Source: an uncultured Selenomonadales bacterium (GTDB lineage: Bacteria; Bacillota; Negativicutes; Selenomonadales; Selenomonadaceae). Taken from it: 7,360 bases of DNA. The stretch is from positions 1-7,360 of the forward strand of contig CAMZDU010000044.1 in the NCBI GenBank assembly GCA_947305445.1. The letters are read 5' to 3'. The translations under genes were made by a program, and so were the position numbers. The notes beneath the pieces are model-generated. The model saw only the letters and a program-made list of their open reading frames with translations. It was not told the DNA's origin and made no database searches. This document shows, in pieces, positions 1-5,816 of the stretch (position 1 is the stretch's first letter; every line of letters starts with the position of its first letter).

Positions 1-1
1 A

Positions 2-14
2 GGAATGAGGAATT
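2..14 (+). repeat. Short interspersed motif, copy 1 (GGAATGAGGAATT)
   Basis: This 13-base word recurs exactly at 5800-5812, just ahead of the M23 peptidase gene. Here it forms the outer arm of an inverted repeat with the heptamer array at 52-64, and its first six bases also match 31-36 in inverted orientation. It appears related to the AATTCCT array, since GGAATTAGGAATT on the other strand differs by one base. Confidence 0.6.
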
Positions 15-44
15 AAATTTGCAACGTAATCATTCCCAATTTCA

Positions 45-69
45 AATTCCTAATTCCTAATTCCTAATT
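45..69. repeat. AATTCCT heptamer tandem repeat at the rpmI 3' end
   Basis: About 3.6 perfect copies of the 7-base unit AATTCCT run from 45 to 69. The last copies contain the rpmI stop codon (TAG on the minus strand, 64-66) and the last sense codon. Together with 2-14 the array can form an imperfect hairpin: 2-14 pairs with 52-64 over 13 bp with one mismatch. The array lies between rpmI and the expected rplT, so it would be transcribed in the operon mRNA. Confidence 0.85.
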
Positions 70-264
70 GCAGTAAGGAAGCATTTTCCTCACGCGTGCG
101 CGATCTGCCGCCGAAGCAAGCGTCGCCTTGCGGAGATTTCTCTTGCGTTTGCGGGTTTTCTTTTCCAGTATGTGACTTTTGTAAGCTTTGTTGCGTTTAA
201 ATTCGCCGCTACCGGTCACGTGAAATCGTTTAGCTGCTGCGCGATGAGTCTTGATTTTGGGCAC
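64..264 (-). CDS. rpmI: Large ribosomal subunit protein bL35
   Basis: Small basic ribosomal protein bL35 of the 50S subunit. The 66-residue product starts [20 protein letters not shown] and is rich in Arg and Lys, with the family's [20 protein letters not shown] core and a C-terminal RVRKMLPY. Both length and ends match the family. The start is GTG at 262-264, supported by an AAAGGAGG SD (273-280) eight bases upstream. The gene overlaps the infC 3' end by 35 nt and its SD lies inside infC, so its translation is probably coupled to that of infC. The final Cys-Asn and the stop lie at or in a heptamer repeat, so the extreme C-terminus may have been remodelled by that repeat. rplT is expected next, beyond position 1. 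Confidence 0.97.
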   Translation of the reverse strand: MPKIKTHRAAAKRFHVTGSGEFKRNKAYKSHILEKKTRKRKRNLRKATLASAADRARVRKMLPYCN

Positions 265-826
265 CAGTGTCCCCTCCTTTTGTCGGTGTAGTTTTCTTTG
301 TCTTTTGCGCCTTTTGTGCCTTAGGAGAGAGAATCATCGTCATATTTTTGCCTTCAAGTTTGGCGGCACGTTCGACGGTCACGACCTCTTCGAGAGCCTT
401 GGCAAGCTTAGTCAAGACTTCGCTGCCGAGTTCGGGGTGAGAGAGTTCGCGCCCGCGGAACATAATTGTGACTTTAACTTTGTTGCCCTCTTCGATAAAA
501 CGTTGGGCGTTTTTGAGCTTGACTTCAAAGTCGTGCTGCTCGATATTGGGGCGAAGTTTGACTTCCTTGATCGTGATGATTTTCTGCTTCTTGCGGACTT
601 CCTTTTCGCGCTTTTGTTGCTCATAACGATATTTGCCGAAGTCCATAATGCGGCAGACAGGCGGTCTGGCTTTGGGTGCGACTTCGACCAAATCCAGATG
701 TTTGTCCTCGGCAAGTTTAAGCGCGTCCCGTGTGAGCATGACGCCGAGCTGTTCGCCGTTCGCGTCGGTCACACGAACCTCGCGAATACGAATTTCCTCA
801 TTGATTCTCAAACTGTCTCTACTAAT
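230..826 (-). CDS. infC: Translation initiation factor IF-3 (AUU start)
   Basis: IF-3 binds the 30S subunit, prevents premature 50S joining and proofreads the start codon and initiator tRNA. The 198-residue product has the N-terminal domain (about 1-75, with [12 protein letters not shown] and [16 protein letters not shown]), a Lys-rich linker, and the C-terminal domain (about 80-168, with [18 protein letters not shown] and [12 protein letters not shown]). I place the start at ATT (824-826): the SD GGAGG (836-840) is nine bases upstream, the protein then begins at the usual family position, and no ATG, GTG or TTG fits. Further upstream, in-frame sequence runs through the attenuator hairpin, so it is not coding. 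After the C-domain there is an unusual Lys/Thr/Ser-rich tail of about 30 residues whose last part is read through the rpmI SD and start. An AUU start on infC is known elsewhere as the basis of IF-3 self-regulation. Confidence 0.95.
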   Translation of the reverse strand: MSRDSLRINEEIRIREVRVTDANGEQLGVMLTRDALKLAEDKHLDLVEVAPKARPPVCRIMDFGKYRYEQQKREKEVRKKQKIITIKEVKLRPNIEQHDFEVKLKNAQRFIEEGNKVKVTIMFRGRELSHPELGSEVLTKLAKALEEVVTVERAAKLEGKNMTMILSPKAQKAQKTKKTTPTKGGDTGAQNQDSSRSS

Positions 827-833
827 TGAAATA

Positions 834-966
834 CACCTCCCGCGGCGCGTCGGAAAAAATAAAGGCGGCTTATAAGCCACCCGCGATTCTCACCAAAAAA
901 AAACTTTTGCAACCGCGTCAACACATTTAAGGTCGACGGGTGAGAAGCGCCGGCTCCTGCTTAACG
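834..966 (-). promoter_or_regulatory. Structured infC leader, L20-leader-like attenuator
   Basis: Between the promoter and infC, the minus-strand RNA can form a hairpin of CGTCGAC with GTTGACG, closed further by ACC/GGT across a bulge. It can also form a long-range stem of TTCTCACC (939-946) with GGTGAGAA (887-894), extended by GCG/CGC. These are followed by an intrinsic terminator. The ACC used by the first hairpin overlaps the strand used by the second, so the two folds compete. In Firmicutes the infC-rpmI-rplT operon is known to be controlled by ribosomal protein L20 through such a leader. Assignment to that class rests on position and architecture, not a model search. Confidence 0.65.
854..881 (-). 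terminator. Intrinsic terminator/attenuator upstream of infC
   Basis: On the minus strand, GGTGGCTTATAAGCCGCC forms a near-perfect self-complementary stem (one T-G pair) followed by TTTATTTTTT. It lies after the infC promoter and before the infC SD, which is the position of an attenuator rather than an end-of-operon terminator. Confidence 0.75.
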
Positions 967-972
967 CGGCAA

Positions 973-1001
973 AGTCTATCACAGCGTGCGAACTATGTCA
1001 A
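973..1001 (-). promoter_or_regulatory. Promoter of the infC-rpmI operon
   Basis: On the minus strand there is a perfect -35 TTGACA (996-1001), a 17-base spacer and a -10 TAGACT (973-978). Transcription would start near 966, giving an untranslated leader of about 140 nt that contains the attenuator. Confidence 0.85.
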
Positions 1002-1043
1002 GGCGTTGTATTTATGCGTCCACTACCGCCCGCACCCCGGCGA

Positions 1044-1066
1044 AATATCTGCCTCGGCAGGATATT
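1044..1066. promoter_or_regulatory. Imperfect palindrome in the divergent infC/aminotransferase region
   Basis: AATATC-TGCC and GGCA-G-GATATT form ten base pairs with one bulged G and a two-base centre. It lies 43 bp upstream of the infC -35 and about 130 bp upstream of the aminotransferase start. It could be an operator or a short RNA hairpin. No T-run follows, so it is not a typical terminator. Confidence 0.35.
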
Positions 1067-1093
1067 GACTTGACGGCGAAGAAAATATTTATA
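1065..1093 (+). promoter_or_regulatory. Weak candidate promoter for the aminotransferase operon
   Basis: TTGACT (1065-1070), a 17-base spacer and TTTATA (1088-1093) give a possible promoter with a leader of roughly 95 nt. A perfect TTGACA lies at 1150-1155, but its best -10 (around 1172) would start transcription at or inside the SD, which makes it less likely. The region 1076-1175 is clearly more AT-rich than its flanks. Confidence 0.3.
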
Positions 1094-1193
1094 TTGAAAA
1101 ATTATTTTAGAAAAAATTTTTTTCGGCAACTATTACGTCTGTTTTAATGTTGACAATTTACACATAACGATTTAATTGAGGGGTGATTTTTAC

Positions 1194-2378
1194 ATGGTAT
1201 CAGCCAAGATGTACGAGCTGGGCACGAAGAAGTCGACTATCCGCACGATTTTTGAGTTTGGACGCAAACGAGCCGCCGAGGTCGGTGAAGAAAATATTTT
1301 TGACTTCAGCCTGGGCAACCCGAACGTGCCGACGCCCGACTTCGTGCGCGACGCCGCGATTGACATTCTGCAGAACAGCGAGCCTTCCGCCGTTCACGGC
1401 TACACCGTCGCGCCGGGCAATCCTCAAGTTCGTGCGGCACTTGCCGCGAGCATTAAAGCACGCTTCGGCATGGACTGCGCGGGCAAAAATATTTTCGTCA
1501 CGAGCGGCGCGGCGGCGGCAATCACGAGTTGCTTTAAAGCTTTGGCGGAGACCGGCGACGAGTTCATCACGTTTGCACCGTATTTTCCCGAATATAAATG
1601 TTTCGTCGAGTCGGTCGGTGCCGAGCTTAAAGTTGTCAAGCCGCGCCCCGAAGATTGGCAGATTGACTTCGACGACTTCGACAAACTTTTGAACGCGAAA
1701 ACCAAAGCCGTCATCATAAATTCTCCGAACAATCCGAGCGGCGCAGTCTACTCCGAGCAGACGATTGCAAAGCTTGCCGAAATGCTTAAGGCGCGTTCGG
1801 AACAATTCGGTCATCCGATATTTTTGATTTGCGACGAACCTTATCGCGAACTGGCTTACGGCGTGGACGTGCCCTGGGTTCCCAACTTCTACGCGAACGC
1901 GCTGGTTTGCTACTCCTACAGCAAAAGTTTCTCGTTGCCCGGCGAGCGCATCGGTTATATCGTCGTGCCGAATTCCATTGCCGACTTCGACAAAATTTTT
2001 GGAGCGGTCGCGGGCGCGGCCAGAGTTTTAACTCACGTCAACGCGCCGAGCCTGTGGCAACTGGTCGTCGCAAAATGCGCGGGCAAGGCGGTCGACATCA
2101 CTCCCTACGAGCGCAACGGCAAACTTCTCTACGACGGATTGATTGCGGCCGGCTTCGAGTGCGTCAAGCCTCAAGGCGCGTTCTATCTGTTCCCGAAGGC
2201 TTTGGAGGCGGACGATTATGCTTTCTGCGAGCGTGCGAAAAAATATGACTTACTGCTCGTGCCGGGCGCGGACTTCGGTGCGCCCGGATATTTCCGCGCC
2301 GCCTACTGCATAAAGACCGAGACGATTGAACGTTCCTTGCCGTTGTTCAAAAAATTGGCGGAGGAATATTGGAGCTGA
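1194..2378 (+). CDS. PLP-dependent aminotransferase, class I/II (fold type I)
   Basis: Cytosolic amino-group transferase of the aspartate aminotransferase superfamily; the amino-acid substrate cannot be read from the sequence. The 394-residue length is typical. Hallmarks are the SLGNPNVPTPDF N-terminal segment, the GAAAAITSCFKAL cofactor-binding region, SPNNPSG with Asn180, DEPYRE with Asp214 (pyridine nitrogen contact) and Tyr217, the Schiff-base Lys244 in SYSKSFSLPGERIGY, and Arg368 in GYFRAAY for the substrate carboxylate. All expected catalytic residues are present. I chose ATG at 1194 because GAGGGGTG (1178-1185) is an SD eight bases upstream; the in-frame TTG at 1176 precedes and overlaps that SD. 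The microprotein follows after four bases, so the genes are probably co-transcribed. Confidence 0.93.
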   Translation: MVSAKMYELGTKKSTIRTIFEFGRKRAAEVGEENIFDFSLGNPNVPTPDFVRDAAIDILQNSEPSAVHGYTVAPGNPQVRAALAASIKARFGMDCAGKNIFVTSGAAAAITSCFKALAETGDEFITFAPYFPEYKCFVESVGAELKVVKPRPEDWQIDFDDFDKLLNAKTKAVIINSPNNPSGAVYSEQTIAKLAEMLKARSEQFGHPIFLICDEPYRELAYGVDVPWVPNFYANALVCYSYSKSFSLPGERIGYIVVPNSIADFDKIFGAVAGAARVLTHVNAPSLWQLVVAKCAGKAVDITPYERNGKLLYDGLIAAGFECVKPQGAFYLFPKALEADDYAFCERAKKYDLLLVPGADFGAPGYFRAAYCIKTETIERSLPLFKKLAEEYWS

Positions 2379-2382
2379 CGTT

Positions 2383-2487
2383 ATGGACAAAGATTACATT
2401 CAGTGGTTGCTTGCCATTTGCGGCGTAAGCGGAATAGTCATTACAATTATCATAGCGATTGCTCTGCTTGCCGATTGGTTATCGTGA
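2383..2487 (+). CDS. Small single-span membrane protein (34 residues)
   Basis: A short reading frame between the aminotransferase and the metal-binding lipoprotein. The product begins MDKDYIQWLLAICGVSG and continues through a hydrophobic run of Ile, Val, Ala and Leu to a terminal ADWLS. Residues about 8-30 are enough for one membrane helix, flanked by acidic residues and Trp. GGAG (2371-2374) lies eight bases before the ATG, and the gene starts four bases after the preceding stop. Its own stop overlaps the SD (GAGGTG, 2486-2491) of the next gene, which suggests translational coupling. I recognise no family. It could be a membrane microprotein acting on a partner, or a leader peptide needed mainly to couple translation. 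Confidence 0.6.
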   Translation: MDKDYIQWLLAICGVSGIVITIIIAIALLADWLS

Positions 2488-2497
2488 GGTGCACGAC

Positions 2498-3385
2498 GTG
2501 AAAAAAATTATTTGTCTCGCGCTGATTATGCTGACCTTCACGCTGACGGGTTGCGGTTCCGACAAAAAAGACGACGACAATTTAAAAATCGTCACGTCGT
2601 TTTATCCAATGTACTTGGACACGATTAACATAACTCGCGGCGTGCATGGCGTCGAGGTCGTGAACTTGACGCCGCCGCAGACCGGTTGCCTGCACGATTA
2701 TCAGCTGACGCCCGAAGACATGAAAATTTTGGAGACGGCAGATATTTTTGTCGTCAACGGCCTGGGCATGGAAAATTTTCTCGACAAAGTTATCGAGGCG
2801 CGACCCGACTTGAAAATTATCGACGCGTCCGATTCTCCGGAGATTGTCCCGATTATGGAGGACGGCGTCCCAAATCCGCACGTGTGGCTTAGCGTAACTT
2901 ATTCGATTCAACAGGTAAAAAATATTTTGTCGAAGCTTAGCGAACTTGACCCCGAACGCGCCGATAAGTATCGAATGCACGCGCTGGAATATGTTGACGA
3001 GCTGACGACACTGCGCGACGAAATGCATCTGTCAATGGACATGCTACAGAACAAGGACGTTGTTACTTTCCACGAGGCCTTCCCGTATCTGGCGTCGGAA
3101 TTTAAGCTAAACGTTGCGGCAGTTGTGGAGCGCGAACCGGGTACCGAACCGACGCCGCAGGAGCTTGCCGAGACGATTGAAAAAATAAACGCACTGCCCG
3201 TCAAAATAATTTTCACCGAGCCGCAATACTCGCCTAAGGCCGCCGAAACCATAGCCCGCGAGACCGGCGCGCAAATCTTTGAACTTGACCCGATTGTCAC
3301 CGGCGAAGCCAAACCGGAAAATTTGCTCGATTATGTCGACCGAATGTTGTCTAATACTTTGACGATAATCAAGGCTCTGCAGTGA
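2498..3385 (+). CDS. znuA: Zinc-type ABC transporter substrate-binding lipoprotein (ZnuA-like)
   Basis: Cluster A-I metal-binding receptor that captures a divalent metal, probably Zn, outside the cytoplasmic membrane and passes it to an ABC importer. The 295-residue product has a lipoprotein signal (MKK, hydrophobic core, lipobox LTGC with Cys19), then an Asp/Lys-rich linker. Likely ligands are His66 (CLHDYQLTP), His128 (NPHVW), His192 (FHEAFPY) and Asp264 (LDPI). His rather than Glu at the third position favours zinc over manganese. The His/acid-rich loop of many ZnuA proteins is absent. The start is GTG (2498) with SD GAGGTG six bases upstream; the longer TTG-initiated frame would spoil the signal peptide and runs through the microprotein. 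No permease or ATPase gene is adjacent, so its transporter must be encoded elsewhere. Confidence 0.9.
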   Translation: MKKIICLALIMLTFTLTGCGSDKKDDDNLKIVTSFYPMYLDTINITRGVHGVEVVNLTPPQTGCLHDYQLTPEDMKILETADIFVVNGLGMENFLDKVIEARPDLKIIDASDSPEIVPIMEDGVPNPHVWLSVTYSIQQVKNILSKLSELDPERADKYRMHALEYVDELTTLRDEMHLSMDMLQNKDVVTFHEAFPYLASEFKLNVAAVVEREPGTEPTPQELAETIEKINALPVKIIFTEPQYSPKAAETIARETGAQIFELDPIVTGEAKPENLLDYVDRMLSNTLTIIKALQ

Positions 3386-3404
3386 CGGATTGCAAAAAAA
3401 ATTC

Positions 3405-3433
3405 TTGACAGCGCACAACTTGAATGATAAACT
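3405..3433 (+). promoter_or_regulatory. Promoter of tRNA-Ser
   Basis: Perfect -35 TTGACA (3405-3410), 17-base spacer and -10 TAAACT (3428-3433), with a predicted start near 3440, five bases before the tRNA. It begins 20 bases after the lipoprotein stop; I see no terminator between them, so read-through from upstream is also possible. Confidence 0.88.
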
Positions 3434-3444
3434 GCGCAAGTCGC

Positions 3445-3536
3445 GGAGAGTTGTCCGAGCGGCTTAAGGAGCACGACTGGAAATCGTGTGTTACGTTGAT
3501 AGCGTACCGAGGGTTCAAATCCCTCACTCTCCGCCA
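3445..3536 (+). tRNA. tRNA-Ser (anticodon GGA)
   Basis: A 92-nt class II tRNA that decodes UCC and UCU. The acceptor stem is GGAGAGT (3445-3451) with ACTCTCC (3526-3532), the discriminator is G3533 and the CCA is encoded (3534-3536). The anticodon stem is CACGA/TCGTG around the loop CTGGAAA, with anticodon GGA at 3479-3481. The T arm is GAGGGTTCAAATCCCTC. The long variable arm is typical of tRNA-Ser. Confidence 0.98.
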
Positions 3537-3552
3537 TAAATTTTGACAAGTT

Positions 3553-3685
3553 TCAGCTGTCAACGCAGAGACTTGCCTTCGCCGAACACTAACTGTACTG
3601 ACAATCGCGCCAGGGCATACGCAGCAACGCGAGGTTATTGTAGCGTAGCTTCGGATTGAGGTCAGGTCTTTGCGTTGACAGCTGA
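3553..3685 (+). ncRNA. Rod-shaped structured element downstream of tRNA-Ser, unassigned
   Basis: 3553-3575 pairs with 3663-3685 in a 23-bp helix whose first 15 bp are perfect; its two non-Watson-Crick positions (3568/3670 and 3573/3665) are G-U in plus-strand RNA. After bulged U3662, CCUU (3576-3579) pairs with GAGG (3658-3661). CCGAA (3582-3586) pairs with UUCGG (3650-3654). An asymmetric bubble follows (14 nt at 3587-3600, 8 nt at 3642-3649), then ACAAU/AUUGU (3601-3605/3637-3641) and CGCG/CGCG with a bulge. A strong terminator follows at 3701. No separate promoter is evident, so it is probably co-transcribed with the tRNA. The rod with a central bubble faintly recalls 6S RNA but is short. 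It could also be a small inverted-repeat mobile element. Confidence 0.5.
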
Positions 3686-3700
3686 CGTGTTTTATGCAAG

Positions 3701-3734
3701 AAAAAAATTCCCGCAGGCAACGGGAATTTTTTTT
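3701..3734. terminator. Bidirectional intrinsic terminator
   Basis: A stem of AATTCCCG with CGGGAATT around the loop CAGGCAA is flanked by seven A on the left and eight T on the right, so the A and T tracts extend the stem to about 13 bp. It gives a T-run on both strands. It serves the tRNA/structured-RNA transcript on the plus strand and the YitT-family gene (stop at 3749) on the minus strand. Confidence 0.92.
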
Positions 3735-3748
3735 GGTCGGTGAACGTT

Positions 3749-4699
3749 TCAATCGTCGCCGTGATTGGCCAGAGCATCTTGAATGCGTTGTTCGACTTCG
3801 GGATTTATGTTGCTGTCTTTTCGGAATTTTACGTTTTGTCGACCCGGACGAGTGAAGCCGCGCCCCATAACCTCGCTGGCGGCCAAAATCAGCATAAACG
3901 CGTTACGGTCGACGGCATTGACGACGATTTTTATTTTTGCAATTTGCGTCATGCTGACGACGACCATAACAATTTTTTTCGGATCACCGGTATACGCGCC
4001 TTCGCCGTTTAGGAACGTGACGCCGCGGCCGATGTCGGCGATAATTCCGTCGGCAATGTCTTTGGCCCTGTCGGAGACAATCAAAATCGCTTTGCGCTGG
4101 TTGAGGCCGTCGATAACTTTGTTGGTCATCTGCGAAGTGATATACATGCAAATCAGCGTAAACATTGCGGAGTTTATGCTGAAAAGTCCGCCGGCTATTC
4201 CGACAATTACGCAGTTGAACGCGAAGATAACCGAGCCGATTTCCATTGAATAATATTTTTTGAAAATCGCGCCAAGTATGTCAAAGCCGCCGGTCGAACC
4301 GTTCATGCGAAAGACGATGCCGTAGCCGACTCCGTTGCAAATTCCGCCGTAAATCGCCGCGAGCATCAAGTCTTGCGTCGGCGTGTAAACTGACAAAAAT
4401 TTCGTGGCGTCCAGCGCGAACGAAAACATCAGCGTGCCTATTACGACGTCAATCGTGTATTTTTTTCCGAGCAATTTATACGACGCAATCAACAGCGGCA
4501 CGTTGTAAGCGAGCGTCTGCACACCGATTGGCAGTCCCGCCAAAAAATAAAAAATAATTGCAATACCGGTTACTCCGCCCGTCAGCAAATTGCTCGGCAC
4601 CACGAACAGGTTGATTGAACTTGCGGCAACCAAGCAACCCGCGAAAATTCCCAAATATTTCAGCGGATTCCACTTGACGAGCATTGAGGTTAATTTCAC
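3749..4699 (-). CDS. YitT-family membrane protein (DUF161 + DUF2179)
   Basis: Integral membrane protein of the widespread YitT family, whose biochemical role is not established. The 316-residue product has an N-terminal multi-span region (about 14-195) with family motifs NLFVVPSNLLTGGVTGIA (30-47) and NGSTGGFDILGAI (133-145), then a soluble C-terminal DUF2179 domain (about 200-285) with GRGVTFLNGEGAYTG and a conserved MGRGF. Length and domain order match the family. I chose GTG (4697-4699) because GGGAGG (4710-4715) is ten bases upstream; the TTG at 4708 lies almost against the SD. It is monocistronic, with an extended -10 promoter and the shared terminator, and diverges from ftsX. Confidence 0.92.
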   Translation of the reverse strand: MKLTSMLVKWNPLKYLGIFAGCLVAASSINLFVVPSNLLTGGVTGIAIIFYFLAGLPIGVQTLAYNVPLLIASYKLLGKKYTIDVVIGTLMFSFALDATKFLSVYTPTQDLMLAAIYGGICNGVGYGIVFRMNGSTGGFDILGAIFKKYYSMEIGSVIFAFNCVIVGIAGGLFSINSAMFTLICMYITSQMTNKVIDGLNQRKAILIVSDRAKDIADGIIADIGRGVTFLNGEGAYTGDPKKIVMVVVSMTQIAKIKIVVNAVDRNAFMLILAASEVMGRGFTRPGRQNVKFRKDSNINPEVEQRIQDALANHGDD

Positions 4700-4733
4700 G
4701 GCAAACAATCCTCCCTTCGCACATGTTCAAAAA

Positions 4734-4742
4734 ATTATAGCA
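4734..4742 (-). promoter_or_regulatory. Extended -10 promoter of the YitT-family gene
   Basis: On the minus strand, TGC directly precedes a perfect TATAAT (4734-4739), giving an extended -10. No good -35 exists at the usual distance, which is common for extended -10 promoters. The predicted start near 4727 leaves a short leader with the SD. Confidence 0.7.
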
Positions 4743-4859
4743 CAAAATTTTTCTTCCGCCATGAAGTTTGCCAAAATTTTTGCAACGAGTTGCTCCGAGC
4801 CGCGAACGATTGCCGCGCCGCACTCTTGCAAAAAAATTTCATGTCAAAAAAATTTTTTC

Positions 4860-4868
4860 TGTTATAAT
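4860..4868 (+). promoter_or_regulatory. Extended -10 promoter of ftsX
   Basis: TGT followed by a perfect TATAAT (4863-4868), with no clear consensus -35 (CATGTC at the 17-base distance). Transcription would start near 4875, 26 bases before ftsX. The divergent YitT promoter lies about 120 bp away, and the region between them is AT-rich. Confidence 0.7.
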
Positions 4869-4900
4869 CGACGGCGAATTAAAAAATCGGGAGTGGTCTG

Positions 4901-5788
4901 ATGAAGATTCAAACGATTGAATATTATTTTCGCGAAGTGCTCTTGTCGATGATTCGCAATCGGTGGATGACTTTTGCGTCAATCGGGACGGTGGCCGTGT
5001 CGTTGTTCGTATTGGGCGTCTTCTTGGTTCTGGTTATGAACATGAACAAGATGGCCTCGTCGCTAGAAAGTCAAGTGCAAATTTCCGTTTACATAAACGA
5101 CGACCTTCCCGAAGCCGGCCGCAAAGAAATTGAACGCATGACCCGCGACATGAAGAGCGTTGCGACAATCGAATACGTGCCGCGTGAAAAAGCTCTGCAG
5201 ATTTTGCAAGAGCGACTCGGCGAGAACAAAAAAATTCTCGACGCGCTCGGCGAATCAAATCCGCTGCCGAATTCATTTCAAATCACGGTTAAAAGTGCCG
5301 ACGACGTTAAAAAGACTGCCGCCGCCATTGCCGATCTTTACGGTGTCGACGAGGTTAAATACGGCCAAGACGTTGCCGCCAATCTCTTCGAGCTGACTCA
5401 TCTGATAAGATTTTTCGGGCTGATATTGATGGCGTTGCTCCTCGGCGCGACGGTGTTTATAATCTCCAACACGATTCGGCTGACGGTTTTTGCCCGCCGC
5501 AAAGAAATTGCAATCATGAAATACGTCGGCGCGACTGATTGGTTTATCCGTTGGCCATTCATACTGGAAGGCGTCGGACTGGGCATAATCGGCGGCGGTG
5601 TAAGCGCGTTGGCTCTGCGCAGTTTCTATTCGGCCATGGTCACGAAAATTTACGAATCGCTGACTTTTTTCCCAATGGTCGAGCAATATCCGTTCATGAA
5701 CTACTTGACGATAGCTTTGTGCGGCGCAGGAGTGTTTATCGGAATTTTGGGTAGCACCGTCTCGCTGAAACGATTCATGGAAGTTTGA
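4901..5788 (+). CDS. ftsX: Cell division protein FtsX
   Basis: Membrane subunit of the FtsEX complex, which resembles an ABC transporter and activates peptidoglycan hydrolases at division rather than transporting a substrate. The 295-residue product has a short cytoplasmic N-terminus, TM1 (about 22-47), an extracytoplasmic domain (about 50-168) and three further membrane segments (about 169-192, 219-240 and 266-289). RLTVFARRKEIAIMKYVGAT (193-212) is the typical cytoplasmic loop that contacts the FtsE ATPase. The ATG is preceded by GGGAGTGG (4889-4896). ftsE normally lies directly upstream, but here ftsX has its own promoter and the neighbour is divergent, so ftsE must be elsewhere. The M23 gene follows after 28 bases and is probably co-transcribed. 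Confidence 0.95.
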   Translation: MKIQTIEYYFREVLLSMIRNRWMTFASIGTVAVSLFVLGVFLVLVMNMNKMASSLESQVQISVYINDDLPEAGRKEIERMTRDMKSVATIEYVPREKALQILQERLGENKKILDALGESNPLPNSFQITVKSADDVKKTAAAIADLYGVDEVKYGQDVAANLFELTHLIRFFGLILMALLLGATVFIISNTIRLTVFARRKEIAIMKYVGATDWFIRWPFILEGVGLGIIGGGVSALALRSFYSAMVTKIYESLTFFPMVEQYPFMNYLTIALCGAGVFIGILGSTVSLKRFMEV

Positions 5789-5799
5789 ATTCAATATTT

Positions 5800-5812
5800 G
5801 GAATGAGGAATT
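5800..5812 (+). repeat. Short interspersed motif, copy 2, supplying the SD of the M23 gene
   Basis: An exact copy of the 13-base word at 2-14, located in the 28-base gap between ftsX and the M23 peptidase gene. The GAGG inside it (5805-5808) is the SD, eight bases before the ATG at 5817. The word GGAATTTG is also shared with the minus strand near rpmI (43-50), so the likeness extends beyond an SD. Confidence 0.5.
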
Positions 5813-5816
5813 TGTA

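Noticed and set aside
251..829. Long plus-strand open frame opposite infC
   Set aside because: It is a shadow of infC in the opposite strand and has no SD or family resemblance.
827..880. Upstream extension of infC to an in-frame start at 880
   Set aside because: It would translate the attenuator hairpin and the SD; IF-3 homology begins only after the ATT at 826.
1150..1177. TTGACA at 1150 as the main aminotransferase promoter
   Set aside because: The matching -10 would put the transcription start at or inside the SD, leaving no usable ribosome binding site.
3656..3685. GGTCAGGTC within the rod suggests SRP RNA
   Set aside because: The GGAA tetraloop and the following GCAGC strand of SRP helix 8 are absent; this segment is instead the 3' arm of the long closing helix.
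3331..3752. Minus-strand open frames across tRNA-Ser (for example the MAESEGFEPSVRY frame)
   Set aside because: They are the antisense of tRNA-Ser, a classic source of spurious predicted proteins, and they also run through the structured element and terminator.
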